A stretch of 18,827 nucleotides of DNA from the NCBI GenBank assembly GCA_023426435.1, contig JAFAAS010000099.1:1-18827 (forward strand). The letters are read 5' to 3'. The notes under the pieces are model-generated. The model was not told where the DNA came from, searched no databases, and saw only the letters and a list, made by a program, of their open reading frames with translations. Below are positions 8,801 through 15,595 of this stretch, piece after piece. Position 1 is the first letter of the stretch, and every line of letters starts with the position of its first letter. The position numbers were made by a program, and so were the translations under genes. This DNA is from Verrucomicrobiota bacterium (GTDB lineage: Bacteria > Verrucomicrobiota > Verrucomicrobiia > Opitutales > Opitutaceae).

Positions 8801-9746
8801 CAGCCGCTGTCCCGCTCTCAACTCTCAACCCTCAACTCTCAACTTCTCCATCGAAGACACCGGCGTCGGCATCTCCGAAAAAGATCAAGCCGCCCTCTTC
8901 CAACCTTTCCACCAACCCGTCGACGGCCGCCCGCCCGAACCCGGCACCGGCCTCGGCCTCGCCATCGCCAAACGTCTCGTCGAACTCATGGGCGGTCATC
9001 TCACCGTCGAAAGCGCGCCCGGGGTCGGCAGCACATTTTCATTCCGCATTCCGCTGGAAGAACTCTCCTCCGACACCCCCGCCCCCGAAACCACCCGCCT
9101 CGTTCCCATCGGCTACCGCGGCGAACGCCGCCGCCTTCTCGTCGTCGACGACGTCCCCGTCAATCGCTCCGTCCTCGTCGAACTGCTGGCTCCGCTCGGC
9201 TTCGATCTCCGCGAAGCCGCCAGCGGCCCCGCCGCCCTCGCGATGGTCGCCGAGTTCCGCCCCGATCTCGTTTTCCTCGATCTCCGGATGCCCGGCATGA
9301 GCGGCCTCGAGGTCGCCACGCGTCTGCGCCCTTCGCCCGCCAAACGCACGCCCATCCTCATCGCGATGTCCGCGTCCGTGCTGTCCTTCAACCGCGACAA
9401 GGCTCTGGAAGCCGGCTGCGACGACTTCCTCCCCAAACCATTTCGCGAAACCGATCTCATCGCCAAACTCGCGCTCCACCTCGGACTTTCCTGGCGCTAC
9501 GGCGACAGCGCGCACCCGTTCCCGCCCGCCGCACCCTCGCTCGCATCCGCGGAAGAACTTTCCTCGCTCCTCGAAACCGCCAAACGCGGCGAAATTCGCC
9601 ACCTCCGCGAACAGCTCGCCACGCTGCGCCAACGCCATCCCCACGACCACCGGCTCGCCGATCTCGAAGCCCTCGCGCGCGGCTACCAGATGGAGCGCAT
9701 CCGCGCTCAGCTCTCGCTCATGCTCAACGCCGCCCCCCGTTCATGA
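5847..9746 (+). CDS. Hybrid sensor histidine kinase B (beta-propeller, Y_Y_Y, HisKA, HATPase, REC)
   Basis: Paralogue of kinase A, 1299 residues, with the same domain order. An N-terminal signal segment (FLRTVALLGAALLPLSEA) leads into a periplasmic Reg_prop propeller with blades such as GLWLGFNSGAARL and DVWLGTYSRGFWRL. A Y_Y_Y domain precedes a membrane helix at about 788-805. The kinase core has His853 in SHELRTPLN, DNLLSNAVKF, DTGVGIS and GTGLGLAIAKRL. The receiver has Asp1145 in FLDLRMPGMSG, followed by a helical tail ending QMERIRAQLSLML. The propeller is clearly diverged from kinase A, while kinase and receiver share long identical DNA runs (93 and 101 bp), so the two probably see different ligands but signal alike. 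The gene ends in an ATGA overlap with the response regulator, implying co-translation. The start at 5847 (ATG) opens on the signal segment; there is no Shine-Dalgarno. Confidence 0.93.
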   Translation: MVPGASLPLRVFYAKHRISAFLRTVALLGAALLPLSEATAFDFSPEAGRPAFRNFRPTEYRGHPQVHTAVLHRNGLVYFGSEQGALEFDGTRWRHLPASMPVVFRLASDETGRLWAAGADELGYYEINPDATWRYHSLGRSLPESFQRFGRTRALVVHRGAVYLSSGAGILRWHEGTFDSWPTFGSGELLFSLHGELYAATPTQLPRRLTADGFEPLPAPPLDLSEALSVTALPLRDGRVLWCWSNAGMLTFDPRTNTWAPFSSPAEALLRNTRVHSSLTLPDGTLVLGTSVRGAVLLSQDGQHVRHFARAHGLADNAVLSMMLDREGGLWLGFNSGAARLEINSPLTIYDAANGLAPGTVDIWGRHEGRLYAGAFDGLYRLEPADDATAQSARFVQINNTIRSVFGIESMDGELLIFGHDGVYRQNPDNTSTRLLHLPVNGVYCVVRSKFVPNRLYLGGYVGLTVVEKQSGEWKIVHERLDLGDAHTGLEDTNGDVWLGTYSRGFWRLPAAHKIENWSAASATYENYHKSHGLPPHYAWTTVYPTPAGARFFTPAGNRQFLPDEKRFVPDERFTIGGRPPVSMYPEITTATGDTWTTVYAESMIAAAHPFGRFTPDSAGTPVWQGAPASVIREVGFAGVAVAHLEQAPSGEVLWARGYDNMIRLDLSRPLPPPSRWAALVRSVGTEGRQAVEAPDDGPIAFSFSKDPISFRLAAPRYGALDNILFQSRLLGFSDKWSEPSSLAEVSFTNLEGGPFTLEARAIDVEGSVSEIARFTFRVAPPWHRTVWAYGAYAVLLAGGVAGFVRWRVRKIERERHRLEGVVAERTAELQTAKELADEANRAKSTFLANMSHELRTPLNGVIGYAQVLQKSPDIVARDRERLRIVQSSGEHLLRMINEVLDFSKIEAGKLELRPAPFHLPQLLNDIASAFEARATQKELSFALDAESDLPSMVVGDAQKLRQVLDNLLSNAVKFTPRGRIALRVSRCPALNSQPSTLNFSIEDTGVGISEKDQAALFQPFHQPVDGRPPEPGTGLGLAIAKRLVELMGGHLTVESAPGVGSTFSFRIPLEELSSDTPAPETTRLVPIGYRGERRRLLVVDDVPVNRSVLVELLAPLGFDLREAASGPAALAMVAEFRPDLVFLDLRMPGMSGLEVATRLRPSPAKRTPILIAMSASVLSFNRDKALEAGCDDFLPKPFRETDLIAKLALHLGLSWRYGDSAHPFPPAAPSLASAEELSSLLETAKRGEIRHLREQLATLRQRHPHDHRLADLEALARGYQMERIRAQLSLMLNAAPRS
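8815..8842 (+). repeat. Heptanucleotide tandem repeat inside kinase B
   Basis: Four 7-bp units, CTCTCAA, CTCTCAA, CCCTCAA and CTCTCAA, encode part of PALNSQPSTLN just before SIEDTGVGIS in the ATPase domain. The array matches the position of the kinase A array at 4755-4782. Downstream of it kinase B is 4 residues shorter than kinase A. A gain or loss of one 7-bp unit would shift the reading frame. Confidence 0.75.
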
Positions 9747-10618
9747 ATCCAGCCAAAGTCCTCGTGGTCGACGACACCCCCGCCAACGTCTCCCTCATGC
9801 TCGATGCGCTCACCGAAGCCGGCTACGAGCTCCTCGTCGCCGAAAACGGCCGCAGCGCCCTCCAGCTCCTCGAACATAACCCGCCCGATCTCATCCTGCT
9901 CGATCTCGTCATGCCCGAAATCGACGGCTTCGCCACCTGCGAACGCCTGAAAAAACATCCCGAGTGGCGCGAGATTCCCGTGCTGATCATGACCGCCCGC
10001 GACGAACCCGAGGAAAAGGTCCGCGCCTTCAACTGCGGCGCCGTCGATTACATCACCAAGCCCGTTTATCCTCCCGAGGTCCTCGCCCGCGTCGCCGCCC
10101 ATCTTCAAATTCGCACGCTGCAACGTTCCCTCGCCGACGAGCTCGAGATGCGCATCGAGGCCGAGCAACAGCTCAAACAATCCCTCGACCGCGCCGTCGT
10201 GCTCGTCGATCGCGAGCAACACATCGTCTTCAGCACCCACCTCGCGGACGCCCTGCTCCACAAACATTTTCCCGCCTACGCCGGCGGCATGCTCCCCGAC
10301 GATTTCTTCTCTCCAGCCTCCCCGCTCATCGCCCGCCGTTTTTCCGAACCCGGCCGCGACGATCTCGTGATGTTCGTCCTCGAAGAGAAAGGCGAACCGC
10401 CCGGCCCCGCCACCTTGCTCACCCTCGGCCTCACCCCGCGCGAAGCCGAGGTGTTGTTCTGGATCGCCCAGGGCAAAGGCAACCCCGACATCGCCGCGAT
10501 CCTCGGCGCCAGTGTCCGCACCGTGCACAAACACGTCGAAAACATCTTCCGCAAACTCGGCTGCGAAACCCGCGCCGCCGCCGCCCTCGCCGCCGCCGAT
10601 CTCCTCCGCCCGCGTTAA
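9743..10618 (+). CDS. NarL/LuxR-type response regulator (REC, PAS-like linker, HTH)
   Basis: DNA-binding response regulator of 291 residues. The receiver is residues 1-125: acidic pair Asp10-Asp11, phospho-acceptor Asp54 in LLDLVMPEIDG, Thr84 and Lys106 in ITKPV, all conserved. A coiled segment (SLADELEMRIEAEQQLKQSL) follows. A short PAS-like stretch, AVVLVDREQHIVFSTHLADA, lies at about 163-185. The C-terminal LuxR-type HTH has GLTPREAEVLFWIAQGKGNP and SVRTVHKHVENIFRKLG. The length exceeds the usual 210-residue NarL size because of the linker. The ATG at 9743 overlaps the kinase B stop (ATGA). A longer in-frame extension back to 8054 lies wholly inside kinase B in another frame and is not real. 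It is probably the output for kinase B, perhaps also for kinase A, and the likely binder of the 18-bp operators. No HPt protein is seen, so direct transfer from the kinase His to Asp54 is possible. Confidence 0.93.
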   Translation: MNPAKVLVVDDTPANVSLMLDALTEAGYELLVAENGRSALQLLEHNPPDLILLDLVMPEIDGFATCERLKKHPEWREIPVLIMTARDEPEEKVRAFNCGAVDYITKPVYPPEVLARVAAHLQIRTLQRSLADELEMRIEAEQQLKQSLDRAVVLVDREQHIVFSTHLADALLHKHFPAYAGGMLPDDFFSPASPLIARRFSEPGRDDLVMFVLEEKGEPPGPATLLTLGLTPREAEVLFWIAQGKGNPDIAAILGASVRTVHKHVENIFRKLGCETRAAAALAAADLLRPR

Positions 10619-10634
10619 CTCCGGCCACCCTCAA

Positions 10635-10662
10635 ATGTAGAGGCGGGTCCCCCGACTCCGCC
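10635..10662. repeat. Intergenic hairpin repeat, copy 2 (CCCC loop)
   Basis: ATGTAGA leads into GGCGGGTC (10642-10649), loop CCCC (10650-10653), GACTCCGCC (10654-10662), an 8-bp stem with one bulged T. The stem sequence differs from the copy at 1758, but the lead, length and loop are alike. It lies 17 bp after the response-regulator stop and 67 bp before operator copy C. No T-run follows. Confidence 0.62.
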
Positions 10663-10729
10663 GTCCCGCCGCCGCGTTCCCTGAATCCAGAACCACGGCG
10701 CCCGCCACCGCGCTCGCCCACGTCCACCG

Positions 10730-10747
10730 CTACGCACGCATGCGTAT
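10730..10747. promoter_or_regulatory. Palindromic operator, copy C (upstream of secreted protein)
   Basis: CTACGCA-CGCA-TGCGTAT is the third copy of the 18-bp element, with only the outermost base pair broken. Its centre (10738.5) is exactly 41.5 bp upstream of the start site predicted from the -10 box at 10768-10773. That is the classical class II activator position, overlapping the -35 region. Activation by the NarL-type regulator is inferred. Confidence 0.7.
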
Positions 10748-10767
10748 GTTTCCGAAAGTCGTCTGCT

Positions 10768-10773
10768 GATAAT
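10768..10773 (+). promoter_or_regulatory. Predicted -10 box of the secreted-protein promoter
   Basis: GATAAT matches TATAAT at five of six positions. Using standard spacing, transcription would start near 10780, only about 4 bases before the ATG at 10784, so the mRNA would be nearly leaderless. No -35 hexamer is seen; the operator copy C palindrome fills that place. Confidence 0.5.
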
Positions 10774-10783
10774 CTCCCAGCGC

Positions 10784-12913
10784 ATGCACCTCCGTTCCAG
10801 CGTCCTGCTGCTACTGCTCTCATTCGCGGCGCTCACGCCGCTCTCCGCTCAAACGTGGAGCCAATCAACAACTCAATTCCTCACCGGCTCCGGCGGCCTC
10901 GTCCCCTCGGTCGCATTCGGAAACGGCACCTTCGTCGCCGCCGGCGTCAAAGCCGCCAGCGACGGCTCGATCTCCGTTTACACCAGCACCGACGGCTCGA
11001 ACTGGACCGAACGCCCCGTCACGCTCACCGGCTTCACGCTGCTCGGCGTCGGCAAGGTCCGTTTCATCAACGAGCGTTTCGTCGTCTTCGGCTCCGGCTG
11101 GTTCGGCGGTTTCCCGCGCGGCTACACCGCGACGAGCACCGACGGCACCACTTGGTCCGTCAACAACAACTCCGGCGCCATCAACGCGATTCACTTCTCC
11201 GGCGGCAACGGCACCTACGTCATCACCGCCGGCACGTCGATGGCCACTTCCACCGACCACGGCCTCACCTGGACGGGAACGTCCGCCCCCGGCGGTGGCA
11301 CATTCAACGCCGGCTGGGGCGACAACGCTTACTCGAACGGCCGCTGGTATATGACCGGCGAGGGCCTCTCCCCCAAATGGTGGACCAGCACCGACGGCAT
11401 CAACTGGACCGAAACCACCGCCGCCGGCACCGGCGGCGCCCGCATCGAAGCAGGCAACGGCATGTTCATCCGCCACGTCGGCTCCTATCGCCGCAGCACC
11501 GACGGCACGACGTTCACCGAAATCTCGCCCGCTCCACTCGACAACGGCGTCAATCGCAACCTCGTGTTCTTCGGCGGCCGGTTTCTCTTCGAACGGCTCG
11601 TCTTTAGCGGCATCACGCCGACTGTCCAATTCCTCGCTTCGACCGACGGACTCACGTTTTCCAACTTCGGCGCCGCGCCCATGAGCACGTTCGGCCTCAC
11701 CGACGCCGCCCAAGGAAACGACATTATGGTCGCCGTCGGCACCAACAGCGCCACCGGCCCCAACGCCCGCGCACTCGTCCTCTACAGCGCCGCCGTCGGC
11801 GGTGGGAACGACCCCGATCCGCAACCGACGCTCCCTTCCATCACCGCGCAACCTCAGTCGCAAACCGTCGCATCCGGCGGGAGCGTCACGTTCTCCGTCA
11901 CCGCCAGCGGCACCAACATCACCTATCAATGGAAGCGCAACGGTCAGGCGATCACGGGTGCAACCAGCGCCACGCTCACGCTCACCAATGTCCAGTCGTC
12001 TCACACCGGCTCCTACACCGTCGACGTCACCAACGCCGCAGGCACGATCACCAGCAACTCCGTCACACTCACTCTGCTCACGCCTTCCAGCTACGGCCGG
12101 CTCTCGGCTATCTCGATCCGCGCATTCGTCGGCCAGGGCGATGACGTCCTCATCGCCGGTTTCGCCACCGGCGGCGGCAACGGCTCGCTCCCGCTCCTCA
12201 TTCGCGGCGTCGGCCCCACGCTCGCTAACCTCGGCGTCCCCGCCAGCCAAACGCTCCAGGATCCTCAACTGTCGGTCATCCGCATCGGCCAGTCGACCGC
12301 TGCCGCCACCAACGATAATTGGGCCGGCGATGACGGCGTCCTCTCCGCCGCCGCCGCGCTCGGCGCCCAACCGCTCGCCTCCAACACGAGCGCCGACGCC
12401 GCTGTCCACCTCACCCATCTTCCCGCCGGGCCCTACACCGCCGTCGTCAGCGGAAAGAACAACACCACCGGCATCGCGCTCGTGGAGGTGTATGCCGGCA
12501 GCGACGCCGCCGACGCCCCGCGCCTGCTCGCCATCTCCGGTCGCTCCACCGTCGGCGGTGGCAACGATGTTCTCATCGCCGGCTTCGACGTCACGCAAGC
12601 TTCCACCCGCGTCCTCGTTCGCGGCGCCGGTCCGGTGCTCACCAGCGTCCCGTCACGCCTCGCCCATCCGCGCATCGCGCTTCACCGCCCCGGCGTCTCC
12701 GAACCGATCGCCACCAACGACGATTGGGGCTCCGCCTCCAACGCCGACGAAGTCGCCTCCCTCGCCGCCCAGGTCGGTGCCCAACCTTTCGCCGCCAATT
12801 CCAAAGACGCCGCCCTTCTCGTCTCTCTCGATCCCGGCGTTTACACCGTCGTCGTCTCCGGCGCCGGCACCAGCTCCGGCGTCGCCCTCGCCGAGGTTTA
12901 CGAAGTCCCGTAA
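10784..12913 (+). CDS. Secreted modular protein: Asp-box-like repeats, Ig-like domain, two C-terminal tandem repeats
   Basis: Exported protein of 709 residues. The signal peptide is MHLRSSVLLLLLSFAALTPLSA, cut before QTW. Residues 25-340 hold six Asp-box-like motifs (STDGSNW, STDGTTW, STDHGLTW, STDGINW, STDGTTF, STDGLTF), as in sialidase/BNR beta-propellers, but no sialidase active site is recognisable. An Ig-like domain covers about 345-432 (YQWKRNGQAI, SHTGSYTVDVTNAAG). Two tandem repeats of about 135 residues follow (435-568 and 572-709), each with GGGN/GQGDDVLIAGF, GVGP or GAGP, ATNDNW or ATNDDW, and ALVEVY or ALAEVY. I recognise this C-terminal unit from Opitutaceae secreted proteins; its role, perhaps surface attachment or sorting, is unknown. 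It is likely the effector of the neighbouring two-component system, as it follows the same operator. The start fits the signal peptide. Confidence 0.88.
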   Translation: MHLRSSVLLLLLSFAALTPLSAQTWSQSTTQFLTGSGGLVPSVAFGNGTFVAAGVKAASDGSISVYTSTDGSNWTERPVTLTGFTLLGVGKVRFINERFVVFGSGWFGGFPRGYTATSTDGTTWSVNNNSGAINAIHFSGGNGTYVITAGTSMATSTDHGLTWTGTSAPGGGTFNAGWGDNAYSNGRWYMTGEGLSPKWWTSTDGINWTETTAAGTGGARIEAGNGMFIRHVGSYRRSTDGTTFTEISPAPLDNGVNRNLVFFGGRFLFERLVFSGITPTVQFLASTDGLTFSNFGAAPMSTFGLTDAAQGNDIMVAVGTNSATGPNARALVLYSAAVGGGNDPDPQPTLPSITAQPQSQTVASGGSVTFSVTASGTNITYQWKRNGQAITGATSATLTLTNVQSSHTGSYTVDVTNAAGTITSNSVTLTLLTPSSYGRLSAISIRAFVGQGDDVLIAGFATGGGNGSLPLLIRGVGPTLANLGVPASQTLQDPQLSVIRIGQSTAAATNDNWAGDDGVLSAAAALGAQPLASNTSADAAVHLTHLPAGPYTAVVSGKNNTTGIALVEVYAGSDAADAPRLLAISGRSTVGGGNDVLIAGFDVTQASTRVLVRGAGPVLTSVPSRLAHPRIALHRPGVSEPIATNDDWGSASNADEVASLAAQVGAQPFAANSKDAALLVSLDPGVYTVVVSGAGTSSGVALAEVYEVP

Positions 12914-12923
12914 TCTCTGCGTT

Positions 12924-12950
12924 GGTGGAGCCCGCCGTCCCCGCGGGCTT
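12924..12950. repeat. Hairpin after the secreted-protein gene, copy 3 of the C-loop family, possible terminator
   Basis: GTGGAG leads into AGCCCGC (12929-12935), loop CGTCCCC (12936-12942), GCGGGCT (12943-12949), then TTCTCTCC. The lead and C-rich loop resemble the copies at 1758, 10635 and 17357, but the stem is different. It begins 11 bp after the stop, so it may help end transcription ahead of the stronger terminator at 12984. Confidence 0.5.
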
Positions 12951-12983
12951 TCTCTCCCCGCCAGTTCCCGCTCCAACAACAGA

Positions 12984-13025
12984 AAACCCCGCTCCCGTTG
13001 TTCTCGGGGGGCGGGGTTTCTTTTT
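12984..13025. terminator. Bidirectional intrinsic terminator between convergent genes
   Basis: AAACCCCGC (12984-12992) pairs with GCGGGGTTT (13011-13019). The inner bases CCCG (12994-12997) can pair with CGGG (13005-13008) around a short loop. On the plus strand CTTTTT follows (13020-13025). On the minus strand the stem ends in TTTTCTG. It lies between the secreted-protein gene and clpC and can serve both. Confidence 0.85.
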
Positions 13026-13051
13026 GGCGGCGGGTGGTCGCCGTTGTTTTA

Positions 13052-15577
13052 TCAGGGCGCCACGCCGCTATCCGCGGCGGGGGCCTTTTGTTGAAATACC
13101 AGCTTGTCGCCTTCGCGATCGACGATGCACGGCTCGCCGTCCTTCACGTCGCCGCGCAAGAGCGCTTCGGCCAAAGGATCCTCGAGGTAGTGCTCGACGG
13201 CCCGACGCAGCGGACGCGCCCCATACTTCTCGTCGTAGCCTTTCTCGATGAGCAGTTGCTTCGACGCCGGCGTGAACTCCAACGTGATTTTCCGCTCGGC
13301 GAGGCGCTTCGCGAAATTCGCCGTTTCGAGTTCGACGATCTTGGCCAGATCTTCCTTCCCCAGCGGGCGGAAGAAGATGATGTCCGAAATACGATTCAGG
13401 AACTCGGGCTTGAAGATGCGCTTCGCTTCCTCGAGCACCTTTTCCTTCATCTTGTCGGCATCGTTCGCCGCGCCCTGCCCGATCGCACCGAAGCCCATCG
13501 AGGTCTGACGCTGCAACAACTGCGCGCCCACATTCGAGGTCATGATGATGATCGTATTGCGGAAATCGACCGTGCGACCGAGCGAGTCGGTGAGACGCCC
13601 GTCCTCCAGAATCTGGAGAAGAATCTGCACGACATCCGGGTGCGCTTTCTCAACTTCGTCGAAGAGCACCACCGAATAAGGCCGGCGACGCACCGCTTCG
13701 GTGAGTTGCCCACCCTCGTCGTAGCCAACGTAGCCCGGAGGCGATCCGACCAGGCGCGAGACCGCGAACTTCTCCATGTATTCGGACATGTCGATTTGGA
13801 TCAACGCGTCCTGATTGCCGAACATCTGCGCCGCGAGTTGCTTCGCCAGCATCGTTTTGCCGACGCCCGTCGGACCGACAAACATGAACGAACCGATCGG
13901 GCGACGCGGATCCTTGAGGTCCGCGCGCGAACGCCGGAGCGCACGAGCGATCGCCACCGAGGCCTGATCCTGGCCGATGACCGCCTTCTGCAGCTCCTTC
14001 TCCATCGAAAGCAGCTTCTCGCTGTCCTTCTTCTCCATGCGGCTGAGCGGAATGCCGGTCCAATCGGCGACAACCTGCATCATCAGGTCCTCGTCGATGG
14101 TCACGCGCTTCTCTTCGCGCGCCTTCTTCCACTCTTCCGTGATCTGGTCCTGCTTCACACGCAGCTGCTTCTCCTGGTCGCGATAACGCGCGGCCTCTTC
14201 GAAGTGCTGCTCGCTTATGGCTTTTTCCTTCAGCGCGCAGACGCGCTCGATTTCCTTCGTCAGGTTTTCGACATCCGGCGGACGGCTCAACGCACCGATG
14301 CGCGCCCGCGAGCCCGCCTCGTCCATCACGTCGATCGCCTTGTCAGGCAGGAAACGTCCCGTGATGTAACGATCCGACAGCTTCGCCGCCGCCTCGATCG
14401 ACTTGTCCGTGAAGACCGCCTTGTGGTGATCTTCATACTTCGAGCGAATCCCTTTCAGGATCAGCACGGTGTCCTCGACCGACGGCGCTTCGACCTTCAC
14501 CGATTGGAAACGACGATCGAGCGCCGAATCCTTTTCGATATACTTGCGGTATTCGTTCAACGTCGTCGCGCCGACGCACTGCAGCTCACCGCGCGAGAGC
14601 GCGGGCTTGAAGATATTCGACGCATCCATCGCGCCTTCCGCAGCACCGGCTCCGACGATCGTGTGCAGTTCGTCGATGAACAGGATGATGTTCTTCGCGC
14701 GCTTGATCTCGTCCATCACCGCCTTGATGCGCTCTTCGAACTGACCGCGGTATTTCGTGCCCGCGACCATCAAAGCGAGATCGAGCGTGATGACTTTCTT
14801 CTCGAGCAGAATCTCGGGAACGGCACCGCTCGCGATTTCCTGTGCGAGTCCTTCAACGATCGCCGTCTTACCCACGCCCGCTTCGCCAATGAGGACGGGA
14901 TTGTTCTTTGTGCGACGGCAAAGGATTTGAATGACGCGGCGGATCTCGTTCTTCCGGCCCACGACCGGATCCATCTCGCCCTTGCGCGCGAGTTCAGTGA
15001 GGTCGCGTCCAAACGCCTTCAGCGCCGGCGTCTTCACTTCCTTCTTGTCCTCGGTGCCACCGCCGCGCTGCGGCGTGCCCGCCGTCGCCTCCTCGCCCGG
15101 AACGTCGCCGCTCTGGCTGCTGGAGAACTGCGGATCGAGTTCACGAAGGATTTCGTTGCGCGTGCGTTCGATGTCGATGTCGAGCGACTTCAACACCCGC
15201 GCCGCCACGCCTTCCCCTTCACGCAGCAAGCCAAGCAGAATGTGCTCGGTGCCGACATAAGAATGATTGAGCGTCTTCGCTTCCTTGCCCGCGAGGGCGA
15301 GGACTTTCTTCACGCGCGGAGTGTAGGGAATACTGCCCTGGGTCTTGGTTTCCTGCCCGGTGCCGACCTGCTTTTCGACGGCAGAACGGACGGTCTCGAG
15401 GTCCAGACCCATTTTCTGCAAGACGCTGACCGCCACCCCCTGGCCGAGTTTGATCAACCCGAGCAGGATGTGCTCCGTGCCCACATAATTGTGGTGAAAA
15501 CGGTCCGCCTCCTTGCGTGCCAGCGCGAGCACTTGCTGCGCGCGAGGCGTGAAGTTGTTCATGGGTTCTTGGGACAT
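13052..15577 (-). CDS. clpC: AAA+ unfoldase ClpC
   Basis: Hsp100 unfoldase of 841 residues that feeds substrates to the ClpP protease in the cytoplasm. It begins with two Clp_N repeats (FTPRAQQVLALARKEA and TPRVKKVLALAGKEA, each followed by YVGTEHILLGL). D1 has Walker A GEAGVGKT and Walker B ILFIDELHTIVGAG. A middle domain contains a UVR-like motif (HFEEAARYRDQEKQLRVKQ). D2 has GPTGVGKT and VVLFDEVEKAHPDV. Length and order match ClpC rather than ClpB (no long ClpB coiled-coil) or ClpA (the UVR motif is present). The ATG at 15577 is 18 bp after the mcsB stop, so the genes form one unit; a second Met (residue 6) is an alternative start. No Shine-Dalgarno. In Bacillus the adjacent McsB marks proteins with phospho-arginine, read by the ClpC N-domain; the same partnership is likely here. 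Confidence 0.96.
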   Translation of the reverse strand: MSQEPMNNFTPRAQQVLALARKEADRFHHNYVGTEHILLGLIKLGQGVAVSVLQKMGLDLETVRSAVEKQVGTGQETKTQGSIPYTPRVKKVLALAGKEAKTLNHSYVGTEHILLGLLREGEGVAARVLKSLDIDIERTRNEILRELDPQFSSSQSGDVPGEEATAGTPQRGGGTEDKKEVKTPALKAFGRDLTELARKGEMDPVVGRKNEIRRVIQILCRRTKNNPVLIGEAGVGKTAIVEGLAQEIASGAVPEILLEKKVITLDLALMVAGTKYRGQFEERIKAVMDEIKRAKNIILFIDELHTIVGAGAAEGAMDASNIFKPALSRGELQCVGATTLNEYRKYIEKDSALDRRFQSVKVEAPSVEDTVLILKGIRSKYEDHHKAVFTDKSIEAAAKLSDRYITGRFLPDKAIDVMDEAGSRARIGALSRPPDVENLTKEIERVCALKEKAISEQHFEEAARYRDQEKQLRVKQDQITEEWKKAREEKRVTIDEDLMMQVVADWTGIPLSRMEKKDSEKLLSMEKELQKAVIGQDQASVAIARALRRSRADLKDPRRPIGSFMFVGPTGVGKTMLAKQLAAQMFGNQDALIQIDMSEYMEKFAVSRLVGSPPGYVGYDEGGQLTEAVRRRPYSVVLFDEVEKAHPDVVQILLQILEDGRLTDSLGRTVDFRNTIIIMTSNVGAQLLQRQTSMGFGAIGQGAANDADKMKEKVLEEAKRIFKPEFLNRISDIIFFRPLGKEDLAKIVELETANFAKRLAERKITLEFTPASKQLLIEKGYDEKYGARPLRRAVEHYLEDPLAEALLRGDVKDGEPCIVDREGDKLVFQQKAPAADSGVAP

Positions 15578-15595
15578 GTGTTGTTTATTAAAGGG

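Noticed and set aside
4755..8842. CRISPR-like or recombination-site reading of the short repeats
   Set aside because: The 7-bp units abut without spacers and are translated in frame inside two kinases, so a CRISPR array is excluded.
8054..9742. Upstream extension of the response-regulator frame to 854 codons
   Set aside because: The extra part is an Arg-rich shadow of kinase B. The REC domain begins right after the ATG at 9743, which overlaps the kinase stop.
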